A DNA stretch of 64,000 bases from Flavobacterium jumunjinense (GTDB lineage: Bacteria; Bacteroidota; Bacteroidia; Flavobacteriales; Flavobacteriaceae): contig NZ_CP091285.1 of the NCBI RefSeq assembly GCF_021650975.2, positions 248,001-312,000 of the forward strand. Reading direction: 5' to 3'. Position numbers and translations under genes: made by a program. Of the stretch, positions 47,584 through 58,133 are shown piece after piece. The stretch's first letter is position 1, and each line of letters starts with the position of its first letter. The notes beneath the pieces are model-generated. The model saw only the letters and a list, made by a program, of their open reading frames with translations. It was not told the origin of the DNA and searched no databases.

Positions 47584-48585
47584 TTAACTATTCAACATTT
47601 TCCATAATTTATCTTTTAACTCTTGAAGACCTTGTTGAGCTACTGAAGAAATAAACATATAATCTGTTCCTTTAAAAGCAACATCTAATTCTTGTTTCAT
47701 TTCTGCTTTCAATTCATCATCTAACATATCCGATTTTGAAACAACAATTAATCTGTCTTTGTCTAACATCTCAGGATTATAACGTCTCAATTCATCCAAA
47801 AGGATTTCATATTCTTTCTTAACGTCATCTGCATCTGCTGGAACTAAGAACAACAAAGTCGAATTACGTTCAATATGACGTAAAAAGTAATGTCCTAATC
47901 CTTTCCCTTCTGCTGCACCTTCAATAATCCCTGGAATATCTGCTATTACAAAAGATTGAAAATCTCTATAAGCCACAATTCCTAAGTTTGGTTTTAAAGT
48001 AGTAAAAGCATAATCAGCAATTTTTGGTTTTGCCGATGTTAATACAGAAAGCAATGTTGATTTTCCTGCATTAGGAAAACCTACAAGACCAACATCTGCT
48101 AGTACTTTCAACTCTAAAATCATATCCTCTTCTTGACTAGGCATTCCTGGTTGAGAATATCTAGGCGTTTGATTTGTAGGACTTCTAAAGTGCCAGTTCC
48201 CTAGCCCTCCTTTTCCTCCTTTTGCAACAATTCTAGATTCTCCATGCTCTGTTACTTCAAAAAGAACTTCTCCCGTTTCTTTATCTTTCACCACAGTTCC
48301 TAATGGCACTTCAATTATCTTATCTTCTCCATCAGACCCTGTACTTCTAGAACTACCTCCATCACCACCATGACCCGCTTTAACGTGTTTTGTATATTTT
48401 AGATGATAAAGTGTCCAAAGGTTTTTGTTTCCTACTAAAATAACATGTCCTCCACGTCCTCCATCTCCTCCATCTGGCCCACCTTTTTCAATAAATTTTT
48501 CTCTATGTAAATGAGTAGAACCTTTTCCTCCTTTTCCAGAAGCAATATATATTTTTACGTAATCTACGAAGTTACCTTCTGTCAT
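47584..48585 (-). CDS. obgE: GTPase ObgE/CgtA
   Basis: Obg is an essential GTPase in 50S assembly and the stringent response. The 333-residue protein has the glycine-rich Obg fold ([20 protein letters not shown], then [20 protein letters not shown] and [14 protein letters not shown]) and the GTPase domain with G1 [10 protein letters not shown]2 [10 protein letters not shown]3 [16 protein letters not shown] and G4 VSKSD. A C-terminal OCT domain found in some species is missing, as in many Bacteroidota. It is convergent with the roadblock-like pair. Confidence 0.97.
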   Translation of the reverse strand: MTEGNFVDYVKIYIASGKGGKGSTHLHREKFIEKGGPDGGDGGRGGHVILVGNKNLWTLYHLKYTKHVKAGHGGDGGSSRSTGSDGEDKIIEVPLGTVVKDKETGEVLFEVTEHGESRIVAKGGKGGLGNWHFRSPTNQTPRYSQPGMPSQEEDMILELKVLADVGLVGFPNAGKSTLLSVLTSAKPKIADYAFTTLKPNLGIVAYRDFQSFVIADIPGIIEGAAEGKGLGHYFLRHIERNSTLLFLVPADADDVKKEYEILLDELRRYNPEMLDKDRLIVVSKSDMLDDELKAEMKQELDVAFKGTDYMFISSVAQQGLQELKDKLWKMLNS

Positions 48586-48722
48586 ATTATTATTTTTTTG
48601 AAACTACAAAATTTAAAAAATACTCGACAACCAATAATTGTCCGCCTTTTAATTTCAAACCCTCAGTCATCTTAAAATTAGAAGTTTGAAACTTGTAACT
48701 TATTTATACTATTTATTTTTTG

Positions 48723-48730
48723 CAAAGGTA
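48723..48730 (-). promoter_or_regulatory. Candidate -7 element of obgE
   Basis: On the minus strand this reads TACCTTTG, a match to TAnnTTTG. The start would be near 48716, about 130 bases before the obgE ATG. No convincing -33 box is present. Confidence 0.4.
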
Positions 48731-48850
48731 TAATATATAATTGAATTTACCCATACTTTTAATTGTAGCCAAGATTACTTCAAAGCTTACAAGTTCAATT
48801 ATCTTCATTTACAACAAAAAACACTATAACAAACCGCAAGGACAAGCCAT

Positions 48851-48886
48851 AAAAAAAGGAGTAACTCAAAAGAAACTCCTTTTTTT
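48851..48886 (-). terminator. Terminator after hpt-adk
   Basis: AAAAAAAGGAGT (48851-48862) pairs with ACTCCTTTTTTT (48875-48886), a perfect 12-bp stem with a 12-base loop. It lies about 50 bases past the hpt-adk stop on the minus strand and has T-tracts on both sides. Confidence 0.88.
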
Positions 48887-48938
48887 ATGACAGATAATTT
48901 TGTTAAAATCACCTTATAATATGTAGCTGAAATAGTTT

Positions 48939-50051
48939 TTATAAACTATCTACTACTGTAAATAACCTTTCTGATATTTCATCAATCCCACCAATTCCAT
49001 CTACTGCTTTAAACTTATCTTGTTTTTTGTAGTAGTCCATTAATGGAGCCGTCTTTTGATTGTACTCATCATAACGATTTCTAATTTTATCAACATCTTG
49101 GTCATCTACTCTTCCAGAAGTTTTCCCTCTTTCCAATAAACGTTGTACCAAGATTTCATCGTCTGCTTCTAATGCTACTGTTGCAGTAACCTCCCAATTT
49201 TTAGAATGTAAAAAAGTATCAAGAGCACCAGCTTGTGTAATTGTCCTAGGAAAACCATCAAACAAGAAACCTTTTGCTTCTGGATTTTTTTCCACTTCGT
49301 CTTGAAGCATTTTTATAGTTACTTCATCAGGTACTAAATCTCCTTTATCTATATAGGTTTTAGCTAATTTCCCTAATTCTGTTTCATTTTTTATATTAAA
49401 TCTAAAAATATCTCCTGTAGATAAATGAACAAGATTATATTTTTGTTTTAAAACTTCTGCTTGCGTACCTTTTCCTGCTCCTGGCTTTCCAAATAATACG
49501 ATGTTAATCATTTTGTTGTGTGTGTTTGATAGTTGATAAACTTCTTTTAAATTCCTTCCTAATCCGTCATAATCTAATCCAAATCCAACAATAAATTTAT
49601 TTGGAATTCGAATCCCTATGTAATCAATTTTAATGTCTTTTGTATAGGCTTGTGGTTTAAAAAACAATGTTGCAATCCTGAAATGCTTTACGCCTTGTGC
49701 TTTGAAAATCTTTTTTAATTCTTCTACTGTGTTTCCAGTATCGACTATATCTTCTACTATAACAACGCTTCTTCCTTCTAGGTCTTGATTTAAACCAATC
49801 AATTGTTTTACATCGTTTGTTGATGCTGTTCCTTCATAGGATGCCATTTTAATAAAACTCACTTCGCAGGGACGTGAATAATGTTTCATTAAATCAGACA
49901 AGAACATAAAAGCACCATTTAAAACTCCTATAAATACAGGAACTTCATCATAAAAATCGTCTTCTATTTGTTTTGCTACGTTTTGTATTGCAAAATTTAT
50001 TTCTTGTTCAGGAATGAAAGCTTCGAAAGTTTTGTCGTGTAGTTGAATCAC
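48939..50051 (-). CDS. Fused hypoxanthine phosphoribosyltransferase and adenylate kinase
   Basis: A 370-residue bifunctional purine-salvage protein. Residues 1 to about 178 are a phosphoribosyltransferase with the PRPP loop VVIVEDIVDTGNT and the terminal GLDYDGLGRNLKEVYQLSN. From the internal Met at 181 (49511) follows a complete adenylate kinase: P-loop FGKPGAGKGTQAEV, AMP-binding LSTGDIFR and FLFDGFPRTITQ, then RGKTSGRVDDQ with a short LID lacking zinc cysteines. Fusion puts IMP production and adenylate balance in one protein. This arrangement is known in some Flavobacteria. No sign of frameshift is seen; the linker is short. Confidence 0.96.
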   Translation of the reverse strand: MIQLHDKTFEAFIPEQEINFAIQNVAKQIEDDFYDEVPVFIGVLNGAFMFLSDLMKHYSRPCEVSFIKMASYEGTASTNDVKQLIGLNQDLEGRSVVIVEDIVDTGNTVEELKKIFKAQGVKHFRIATLFFKPQAYTKDIKIDYIGIRIPNKFIVGFGLDYDGLGRNLKEVYQLSNTHNKMINIVLFGKPGAGKGTQAEVLKQKYNLVHLSTGDIFRFNIKNETELGKLAKTYIDKGDLVPDEVTIKMLQDEVEKNPEAKGFLFDGFPRTITQAGALDTFLHSKNWEVTATVALEADDEILVQRLLERGKTSGRVDDQDVDKIRNRYDEYNQKTAPLMDYYKKQDKFKAVDGIGGIDEISERLFTVVDSL

Positions 50052-50076
50052 TAGGTTTGATTTTAAAAATAAACAA

Positions 50077-50084
50077 CAAATTTA
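50077..50084 (-). promoter_or_regulatory. Candidate -7 element of hpt-adk
   Basis: The minus strand reads TAAATTTG, matching TAnnTTTG, with a start predicted near 50070, about 20 bases before the ATG at 50051. No clear -33 box. Confidence 0.45.
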
Positions 50085-50223
50085 ATAAAGTATAAAGTAT
50101 TACAGTATTAAGTAGCCATATTTTTTTCATTTTTTATTATTTTTAGCATCAGAAATACTTTCAAACAGTTTGAATTAGCTTAAACAAGAAAAGATTAATT
50201 CATCCAAACCATAAAAACCCCAG

Positions 50224-50757
50224 ATGAAATCTTCTTTTTATTTACAAATAGAAAACAGCACAGCACATAGACAAAACAGAGATTTAAACTGTGAACTTGC
50301 TATGGAGAATACAGAAAACCTAAAAGAACTTTTTGAATTTGCTTTTAACATAAAAGATAAAAATCATTTTAAAGCATGTTGGAGCTTGGAGCTGGTATTA
50401 GAAAAAGACATTTCGTTACTTATTCCTTATTTGGATCTTTTTTGTGAAAAAATATCAAAATACAAACATGATTCTGCCAAAAGACCTGTTTCTAAAATTT
50501 GCCTCTTTATTACAAAATCAAAACAATTTGATTTGTCTAAAAAACAAGAACAGCAAATTATCGAAACTTGTTTGGATTGGCTCATACAAGAGGAAAAAGT
50601 AGCTACAAAAGCATATGCGATGAGGGCTCTTTATAATTTCAGTAAAAAACATCTTTGGATTAAAGAAGAATTGAAGGTAATTTTAAATCAAGATTACAGT
50701 TTTCATTCGGCTGCGTACAAAGCTGCTGCTCGAGAACTTTTGAAAAGATTAAAATAA
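50224..50757 (+). CDS. HEAT-like helical repeat protein
   Basis: A 177-residue all-helical protein without a signal peptide. Paired helices such as LVLEKDISLLIPYLDLFCEK, CLDWLIQEEKVATKAYAMRA and FHSAAYKAAARELLKRLK suggest HEAT/Armadillo-type repeats. Homologues in this phylum have sometimes been labelled adenylosuccinate lyase, but no catalytic signature of that enzyme is visible, so I reject that name. Its place before purK may be coincidental. The start could be at 50224 or at the later internal Met of AMENTENLKEL. Confidence 0.6.
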   Translation: MKSSFYLQIENSTAHRQNRDLNCELAMENTENLKELFEFAFNIKDKNHFKACWSLELVLEKDISLLIPYLDLFCEKISKYKHDSAKRPVSKICLFITKSKQFDLSKKQEQQIIETCLDWLIQEEKVATKAYAMRALYNFSKKHLWIKEELKVILNQDYSFHSAAYKAAARELLKRLK

Positions 50758-50771
50758 ACCGAGGATTTAAA

Positions 50772-50799
50772 TTAATTATCAATTGTTAATTATCAATTG
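50772..50799 (+). repeat. 14-bp perfect tandem duplication before purK
   Basis: TTAATTATCAATTG occurs twice head to tail (50772-50785 and 50786-50799). Each unit holds the palindrome CAATTG. The first copy supplies the TTG that may be the -33 box of the purK promoter. Confidence 0.85.
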
Positions 50800-50813
50800 T
50801 CTAAGTATCTTTG
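50783..50813 (+). promoter_or_regulatory. Two-box promoter of purK
   Basis: TTG (50783-50785), 20 bases, then TATCTTTG (50806-50813). The start would be near 50820, leaving a leader of about 70 bases before purK. The -33 lies in the tandem repeat, so repeat copy number could change promoter geometry. Confidence 0.6.
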
Positions 50814-50889
50814 CAGCACTAACAACTAACCAACTTGATTTTCAAGACATTCTATTCTATATGCTTGAAACAAGTTTATACATAACACA

Positions 50890-52047
50890 ATGAATTATTT
50901 CTCGTCCGATTTTAAACTAGGTATACTTGGTGGTGGTCAACTAGGTAAAATGCTATTAACTGAAACTCGTAAATTCGACATTCAAACTTTGGTTTTAGAC
51001 CCAAATGAAGAAGCTCCTTCTCGTTTTGGATGTAATAATTTCTACAAGGGCAGTTTGATGGATTTTGACACCGTGTATCAATTTGGAAAAATGGTGCACC
51101 TTTTAACTATCGAAATTGAAAATGTAAATCTAGATGCTTTAGACAAATTAGAAGAAGAAGGCTTACCTATTTTTCCGTCACCTAAAACATTACGATTAAT
51201 CCAAAACAAAGGAAAACAGAAAGATTTATATATTCAAAATGGCATTCCTACTTCTAAACATTTACGTTTTGTTGGTTTAGACGATTTAAGAAACAGTATT
51301 TCTAAAGACGAATTAGACTTTCCTTTTGTATGGAAAAGTGCCGAATTTGGCTATGATGGAAATGGTGTAAAAATATGTCGTTCTGCCATTGATTTAATGA
51401 AACTTCCAGACGTTGAATGTATCGCTGAAGAACTAATTCCTTTCAAAAATGAATTAGCCGTTATAGTAGCAAGAAGTTTTTCTGGCGAAATTAAAACCTA
51501 TCCTGTAGTTGAAATGGAGTTTCATCCAGAAGCCAATCAGGTGGAATATGTTATTTGCCCAGCTAGAATTAACGAAAGTGTGGCTCAAAAAGCACAAGAA
51601 ATTGCCTTGAAAGTTTCAGAAACCTTCAACCATGTTGGTCTATTAGCAGTTGAAATGTTTCAGACAGAAGACGATGAAATCTTAGTTAATGAAGTTGCTC
51701 CTAGACCACACAATTCGGGTCATTATTCTATTGAAGCTAGTTATACTTCTCAATTTGAAAATCATTTAAGAGCCATTTTAAACCTTCCTTTAGGTAGTAC
51801 AGACAGTAAAGTAGCAGGAATTATGGTTAACTTAGTTGGAGAAGAAGGTTATGAAGGTCCAGTTTATTACGAAAACATTGGGCAAATTATGGCAATTGAC
51901 GGTGTTACACCTCATATTTATGGCAAAAGAGAAACACGTCCTTTTAGAAAAATGGGACATGTTACTATTGTAAATGAAGACATGACTATAGCGAGGCAAA
52001 TTGCACAAGAAGTAAAAAATAGTATTAGAGTGATTAGTTATCAGTAG
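50890..52047 (+). CDS. purK: N5-carboxyaminoimidazole ribonucleotide synthase
   Basis: PurK uses ATP and bicarbonate to make N5-CAIR from AIR in purine synthesis, and PurE then converts it to CAIR. The 385-residue ATP-grasp protein has LGILGGGQLGKMLLTE at the start, FPSPKTLRLIQNKGKQKDLY, VWKSAEFGYDGNGVKI and the metal/ATP motif EVAPRPHNSGHYSIEASYTS. It is normally adjacent to purE, but here a two-gene cassette of 2 kb is between them. The start and length are normal. Confidence 0.97.
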   Translation: MNYFSSDFKLGILGGGQLGKMLLTETRKFDIQTLVLDPNEEAPSRFGCNNFYKGSLMDFDTVYQFGKMVHLLTIEIENVNLDALDKLEEEGLPIFPSPKTLRLIQNKGKQKDLYIQNGIPTSKHLRFVGLDDLRNSISKDELDFPFVWKSAEFGYDGNGVKICRSAIDLMKLPDVECIAEELIPFKNELAVIVARSFSGEIKTYPVVEMEFHPEANQVEYVICPARINESVAQKAQEIALKVSETFNHVGLLAVEMFQTEDDEILVNEVAPRPHNSGHYSIEASYTSQFENHLRAILNLPLGSTDSKVAGIMVNLVGEEGYEGPVYYENIGQIMAIDGVTPHIYGKRETRPFRKMGHVTIVNEDMTIARQIAQEVKNSIRVISYQ

Positions 52048-52094
52048 AAAATATATTTTTTTAGATAGTGTTCTGGATTTAGTCTCAGTTAGCA

Positions 52095-52125
52095 GATTGT
52101 CATGCTGGACTTGTTTCAGCATCTA
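52095..52125 (+). repeat. Half REP-like element between purK and the ATPase
   Basis: A short stem is formed by ATGCTG (52102-52107) and CAGCAT (52117-52122) around GACTTGTTT. The surrounding sequence (TGTCATGCTGGACTTG then TTTCAGCATCT) resembles the dispersed intergenic repeats of Flavobacteria. It marks the left side of the inserted cassette. Confidence 0.5.
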
Positions 52126-52148
52126 TATTTTAGTTATTCTTTTTTACT

Positions 52149-52156
52149 TAAATTTG
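52149..52156 (+). promoter_or_regulatory. Candidate -7 element of the ATPase-HNH cassette
   Basis: TAAATTTG matches TAnnTTTG and lies 15 bases before the ATPase ATG at 52172, giving a start near 52163. So the cassette may have its own promoter besides read-through from purK. No clear -33. Confidence 0.5.
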
Positions 52157-52171
52157 ATAAAAAAATAAAAC

Positions 52172-53458
52172 ATGAAAATTTCGAAGTTACATATAGAACA
52201 ATTTAGACATTTAGAAAATCTAACTTTCGATTTCACATATCAAAGTGGTGAGCGAAAAGGACAACCGCTTGATAAAATATGTTTTATTGGTCAAAGTGCT
52301 ACTGGAAAGACTGGGTTGTTGGAGTTGATAAATAGTCAATTTTCCTTTATTAATAATTTATTTGTTAGTAAAAATTTTTACCACGATGAACCTGGAGAAA
52401 AAAAATCATTTTTTGGTAATATAAAATTTAATTGGGAGAATAATTTCATGGAATTAAATGATAAGGAATTAAAATACAATAACAAGACTTATCAAAACAA
52501 ATTCATAGGTGGAATGTCTGGTGAGCTTCTCCCATTAGAAGATAAAAAACGCCTTTTCTACTTTAAAACAAATTTAATCTCTGAAAACAACTTAGACTTT
52601 TTTTACAAAAACCCCATAGATTTAATTGAAAAACACAATGAACAATTGAGTGATCTTTCTCATTATTTCAAATATACTCATAATAGAGAATTTATTTTCA
52701 ATGAAAATGCTGACCCAAGAATCTGGCTTTTTACAACTCAAGATATTCTAAATTATCGTAAAAAATTTACTCAAAAGATGTCTGAACTTCTACATGAAGG
52801 ATTACTTTCAAATCCAGAAAAATTAAGTTCAGAATTTGAGAAATGGCAAAAAGATAATCCTAATGAATTGGAAAAGTTTGCCAAAAAATTTAATCCGATT
52901 TTAGAAAAATTACATTTAGAAGTAGATTTAGTCAATACAGAATATGTTATTCCTATTGCTAATAAAAGAAATGAAGAAATAATTCCTATCCAAAACACCA
53001 GTACAGGAACAAAGGGGTTATTATTATCGTTTTTACCTTTATTTAAACTCGATACCAAAGATTCCATTATTCTAATAGACGAACCCGAACGTTCTTTATA
53101 TCCAGATATGCAAATGGATTTAATGGACTATTATCAAAATTTAGCTCCAGAAGCACAATTCATTGTAGCCACACATTCTCCTTTTGTTGCTGCTTCTTTT
53201 GAACCAGAAGAACGTTTTATATTATATTTTAACAAAGAAGGTAAAGTTGCGGTTAGAAGAGGAACTTCACCTATTGGAGATGATCCAAATGACATGCTTT
53301 ATAATGATTTTGGTATTAACTACATTAACAAATATGGACAAGAAAAACACAATGAATATAAAGAATTAAAACAAAAAGTGTTTTTTGAAAAAGATGAAAA
53401 CAAGAAAAGAGAAATTGTAGAAAAACTTGAAAAATTAGGAGAAGAATATAATTTTTAA
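52172..53458 (+). CDS. SMC/ABC-type ATPase, PtuA-like (Septu defence)
   Basis: A 428-residue AAA/ABC-class ATPase. It starts MKISKLHIEQFRHLENLTFD, typical of RecF/SMC-like heads. Walker A is GQSATGKT (G40-T47), the signature-like loop is NTSTGTKGLL (from N275), Walker B is IILIDEPE (D303, E304) and the H-loop is ATHSPF (H335). The C-terminus has DDPNDMLYNDFGINYINK and a charged helical tail, like ATPases that pair with HNH nucleases in Septu (PtuA) and in retron effectors. The stop is 3 bases before the HNH gene, so the two are coupled. It is unlike the purine-synthesis genes around it. Anti-phage function is inferred. Confidence 0.8.
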   Translation: MKISKLHIEQFRHLENLTFDFTYQSGERKGQPLDKICFIGQSATGKTGLLELINSQFSFINNLFVSKNFYHDEPGEKKSFFGNIKFNWENNFMELNDKELKYNNKTYQNKFIGGMSGELLPLEDKKRLFYFKTNLISENNLDFFYKNPIDLIEKHNEQLSDLSHYFKYTHNREFIFNENADPRIWLFTTQDILNYRKKFTQKMSELLHEGLLSNPEKLSSEFEKWQKDNPNELEKFAKKFNPILEKLHLEVDLVNTEYVIPIANKRNEEIIPIQNTSTGTKGLLLSFLPLFKLDTKDSIILIDEPERSLYPDMQMDLMDYYQNLAPEAQFIVATHSPFVAASFEPEERFILYFNKEGKVAVRRGTSPIGDDPNDMLYNDFGINYINKYGQEKHNEYKELKQKVFFEKDENKKREIVEKLEKLGEEYNF

Positions 53459-53461
53459 AGC

Positions 53462-54040
53462 ATGAAGAGAATAATTAAAAATCCTAATTCTAAAATAATA
53501 GAAGATAAAATTATTTATAAAAAAGGTAACAACAAAAAGTTAGCTTCAATTCTTTTACAAGAACAAAAAAACTTTTGTGCTTATACCGAAGAATATATAG
53601 GTAATAATGATGCTGTTGACATTGAACATTTCAATCCTAATCTAAAATACAAAGTAGAAGATTCCTATCAAAATTGGTTTATGGTAAAACACAAACCCAA
53701 CAACCTCAAAAGAACAAATTGGATTGAACCTATTTTACATCCTACAGATGAAAAATTCGAAGAAAGATTAATTTATTCTGACGGTTACTTTTTACACGAA
53801 CCAGAAGATATTGAAACCAAAAATTTAATAGATTTATTAAATTTGAACGATGAAATTTTTGTGAAAAATAGAAAAAAATTCATTGAGAGAAGAAAAGATA
53901 GAATCAACGAAAAAAACATGGATTCCAAAACTTATTTTGAAGAAAAAGTTAGTAAAGAAATAGAGTCAATAAAATACCTAAGAGCCATTCAAGAAGAATT
54001 CAAAATTCCTATTTGGGAAATGATTCCTGAAATTCAATAA
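53462..54040 (+). CDS. HNH-type nuclease, PtuB-like (Septu defence)
   Basis: A 192-residue protein with an HNH-like core: NFCAYTEEYIG (C39), the catalytic-type DIEHFNP (E55-H56), then Asn71 in SYQNWF and His77 in KHKPNNLKR. This resembles the TIGR02646/PtuB-type family, in which the first line reads CAYC. Here the zinc-binding cysteines are reduced to one, and the usual CxxCN segment is replaced by HKPNN. The rest is helical and charged. It is 3 bases after the ATPase and 22 bases before purE. Nuclease activity is predicted from the core residues. Confidence 0.78.
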   Translation: MKRIIKNPNSKIIEDKIIYKKGNNKKLASILLQEQKNFCAYTEEYIGNNDAVDIEHFNPNLKYKVEDSYQNWFMVKHKPNNLKRTNWIEPILHPTDEKFEERLIYSDGYFLHEPEDIETKNLIDLLNLNDEIFVKNRKKFIERRKDRINEKNMDSKTYFEEKVSKEIESIKYLRAIQEEFKIPIWEMIPEIQ

Positions 54041-54062
54041 CAACAACACAAAACCAATACAA

Positions 54063-54545
54063 ATGAGTAAAGTAGCTATTATAATGGGAAGTATTTCTGA
54101 CATGCCAGTAATGCAAGAAGCCATTAACATATTAAAAGAATTCAATATAGAAACCGAAGTAGATATCGTATCCGCGCATAGAACTCCCGAAAAATTATTC
54201 GATTTTAGCCAAAACGCGCATAAACGAGGAATTGCTGTAATAATTGCTGGTGCTGGTGGAGCAGCTCATTTACCAGGAATGGTCGCATCCATGTCTCCAC
54301 TCCCTATAATTGGTGTTCCTGTAAAATCAAGTAATTCAATAGATGGTTGGGACTCTGTTTTATCTATTCTTCAAATGCCTGGTGGTGTTCCTGTGGCTAC
54401 TGTAGCATTAAATGGAGCAAAAAATGCAGGTATTTTAGCTGCACAAATTATTGGTAGCAGCGACAAAGTTGTTTTAGATCGAATTATAGCGTATAAAGAG
54501 AGTTTAAAACAAGCCGTTTTAAAAGCATCAGAGAATTTACAATAA
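54063..54545 (+). CDS. purE: N5-carboxyaminoimidazole ribonucleotide mutase
   Basis: PurE class I converts N5-CAIR from PurK into CAIR. The 160-residue protein has GSISDMPVMQEAINILKEFN at the start, the substrate loop VSAHRTPEKLFDF, and AGAGGAAHLPGMVASMSPLP and GWDSVLSILQMPGGVPVATV. I see no separate promoter in the short gap after the HNH gene, so it may depend on read-through from purK or the defence cassette. The length is normal. Confidence 0.97.
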   Translation: MSKVAIIMGSISDMPVMQEAINILKEFNIETEVDIVSAHRTPEKLFDFSQNAHKRGIAVIIAGAGGAAHLPGMVASMSPLPIIGVPVKSSNSIDGWDSVLSILQMPGGVPVATVALNGAKNAGILAAQIIGSSDKVVLDRIIAYKESLKQAVLKASENLQ

Positions 54546-54652
54546 AAATCCCGATGCTAGCACATCGGGATAAAAATCTATTCACATTTAAGTGACAACT
54601 ATAAAAAAATTCTGATTTGGGACAAAAAGGCGTCTATTTTTCGACATCTAAT
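54543..54652 (-). ncRNA. Candidate small RNA between purE and the M3 peptidase
   Basis: On the minus strand a two-box promoter (54688-54659) predicts a start near 54652. About 90 bases later the hairpin ATCCCGATG / CATCGGGAT (54548-54556 with 54563-54571) is followed on the minus strand by TTTTTATT, a typical intrinsic terminator. The result would be a transcript of about 110 bases that has no open frame of note and ends over the 3' end of purE. It could be a regulatory RNA, or just an antisense terminator for purE. Confidence 0.4.
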
Positions 54653-54658
54653 CTGATA

Positions 54659-54688
54659 CAAATATATGCTTTTTACCGAACAAAACAA
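54659..54688 (-). promoter_or_regulatory. Minus-strand promoter of the candidate small RNA
   Basis: On the minus strand, TTG (54688-54686), 19 bases, then TATATTTG (54666-54659), both fitting the Bacteroidota consensus. No protein-coding gene starts downstream on this strand. A 10-bp inverted repeat TTTTTACCGA / TCGGTAAAAA (54670-54679 and 54697-54706) overlaps it. Confidence 0.5.
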
Positions 54689-54798
54689 GCACTTTATCGG
54701 TAAAAAATAACATTTTTTCAAAAAAAATGAATGAGCCCAGTAAAATCAAGGGTTTCCAAAGCGCACTATTTTAGTAAAAAAAATAAAAAAAAATAAAA

Positions 54799-56826
<2,028 letters not shown>

Positions 56827-56861
56827 ATAAATAATCGCAAATATAAAATTCAAATAAATAG

Positions 56862-56869
56862 TATATTTG
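56862..56869 (+). promoter_or_regulatory. Candidate -7 element of pepT
   Basis: TATATTTG matches TAnnTTTG; the predicted start near 56876 is about 14 bases before the ATG at 56890. The -33 box is weak. Confidence 0.5.
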
Positions 56870-56889
56870 CAAACTAAATACAGAACAAA

Positions 56890-58128
56890 ATGCAAAATAT
56901 CATAGATCGCTTTATAAGCTATGTAATTATAGATACAGAATCAGATCCTAATTCTGACACAACACCAAGTACAGCTAAACAATGGGATTTGGCAAACAAG
57001 TTGGTAGACGAATTGAAAGCCATTGGAATGCAAAACGTTACCATTGATGAAAATGCATATATTATGGCTACTTTACCTAGTAATGTTGACCATGAAGTAC
57101 CAACAATTGGTTTCGTTTCTCACTTTGATACGACTCCCGATTTTACAGGAGCAAATATAAAGCCTCAAATCGTTAAAAGTTACGATGGAAAAGATATCGT
57201 TTTAAACGCGGAACAAAACATCATTTTATCACCTAATTATTTTGAAGATTTATTGCTGTATAAAGGTCAAACACTTATTACAACAGATGGAACAACACTA
57301 TTAGGAGCAGATGATAAAGCTGGTATTACTGAAATTGTTAGCGCAATGGAATATTTAATTCAGCATCCAGAAATTAAACATGGAGAAATTAAAGTTGGTT
57401 TTACACCTGATGAGGAAATTGGTCGTGGAGCACACAAATTTGATGTTGAAAAATTTGGTTGCGAATGGGCTTATACCATGGACGGAAGTCAAATTGGAGA
57501 ATTAGAATATGAAAATTTTAATGCTGCGGGTGCTAAAATAACTTTTAAAGGTAAAAGTGTACATCCTGGATATGCTAAAGGAAAAATGATCAACTCTATG
57601 CTTTTAGCCAACCAATTCATTGCTGCACTTCCTGCAAATGAAGTTCCAGAAAAAACAACTGATTATGAAGGCTTTTTCCACGTACATCATATAAACGGTA
57701 CTATTGAAGAAACCGTTTTAGAATTAATAATTCGTGATCATGATAAAGAAATTTTTGAAGCGAGAAAAGAATTAATTCAAATTATTGCAAATCAAATAAA
57801 CACACAATATGCAAAACAATTTGGCGAAGACATTTGTATTGCTGAAGTAAAAGATCAATATTACAATATGCGTGAGAAAGTTGAACCTTTGTATCATATT
57901 GTTGAAATAGCTGAAAAAGCAATGATTGAATTAGGAATTACTCCATTAATTAAACCAATTCGTGGTGGAACAGATGGTTCTCAATTGTCTTACAAAGGAC
58001 TTCCTTGTCCAAATATTTTTGCAGGTGGACATAATTTTCACGGAAAGTATGAATACGTTCCTGTAGAAAGCATGGTAAAAGCTACAGAAGTAATTGTGAA
58101 GATTGCAGAGTTAACCGCTAAACAATAA
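56890..58128 (+). CDS. pepT: Peptidase T (tripeptidase)
   Basis: PepT removes the N-terminal residue from tripeptides. The 412-residue M20-family protein has zinc ligands in [11 protein letters not shown] and [11 protein letters not shown], and the catalytic Glu pair in [18 protein letters not shown]. The dimerisation domain includes [18 protein letters not shown], and the C-terminal part has [19 protein letters not shown]. The length is normal and it ends in a terminator. Confidence 0.95.
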   Translation: MQNIIDRFISYVIIDTESDPNSDTTPSTAKQWDLANKLVDELKAIGMQNVTIDENAYIMATLPSNVDHEVPTIGFVSHFDTTPDFTGANIKPQIVKSYDGKDIVLNAEQNIILSPNYFEDLLLYKGQTLITTDGTTLLGADDKAGITEIVSAMEYLIQHPEIKHGEIKVGFTPDEEIGRGAHKFDVEKFGCEWAYTMDGSQIGELEYENFNAAGAKITFKGKSVHPGYAKGKMINSMLLANQFIAALPANEVPEKTTDYEGFFHVHHINGTIEETVLELIIRDHDKEIFEARKELIQIIANQINTQYAKQFGEDICIAEVKDQYYNMREKVEPLYHIVEIAEKAMIELGITPLIKPIRGGTDGSQLSYKGLPCPNIFAGGHNFHGKYEYVPVESMVKATEVIVKIAELTAKQ

Positions 58129-58133
58129 AACAT

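Larger units (their letters stand above)
48586..48938. other. Gap between obgE and hpt-adk
   Basis: This 353-base A/T-rich gap has a terminator close to hpt-adk (48851-48886) and a single -7 candidate for obgE (48723-48730), which would give an untranslated leader of about 130 bases. I see no open reading frame, tRNA or clear repeat in the remaining sequence. Confidence 0.6.

Noticed and set aside
50224..50757. Adenylosuccinate lyase
   Set aside because: Some homologues carry this label, but the protein is far too short and has none of the lyase catalytic signatures.
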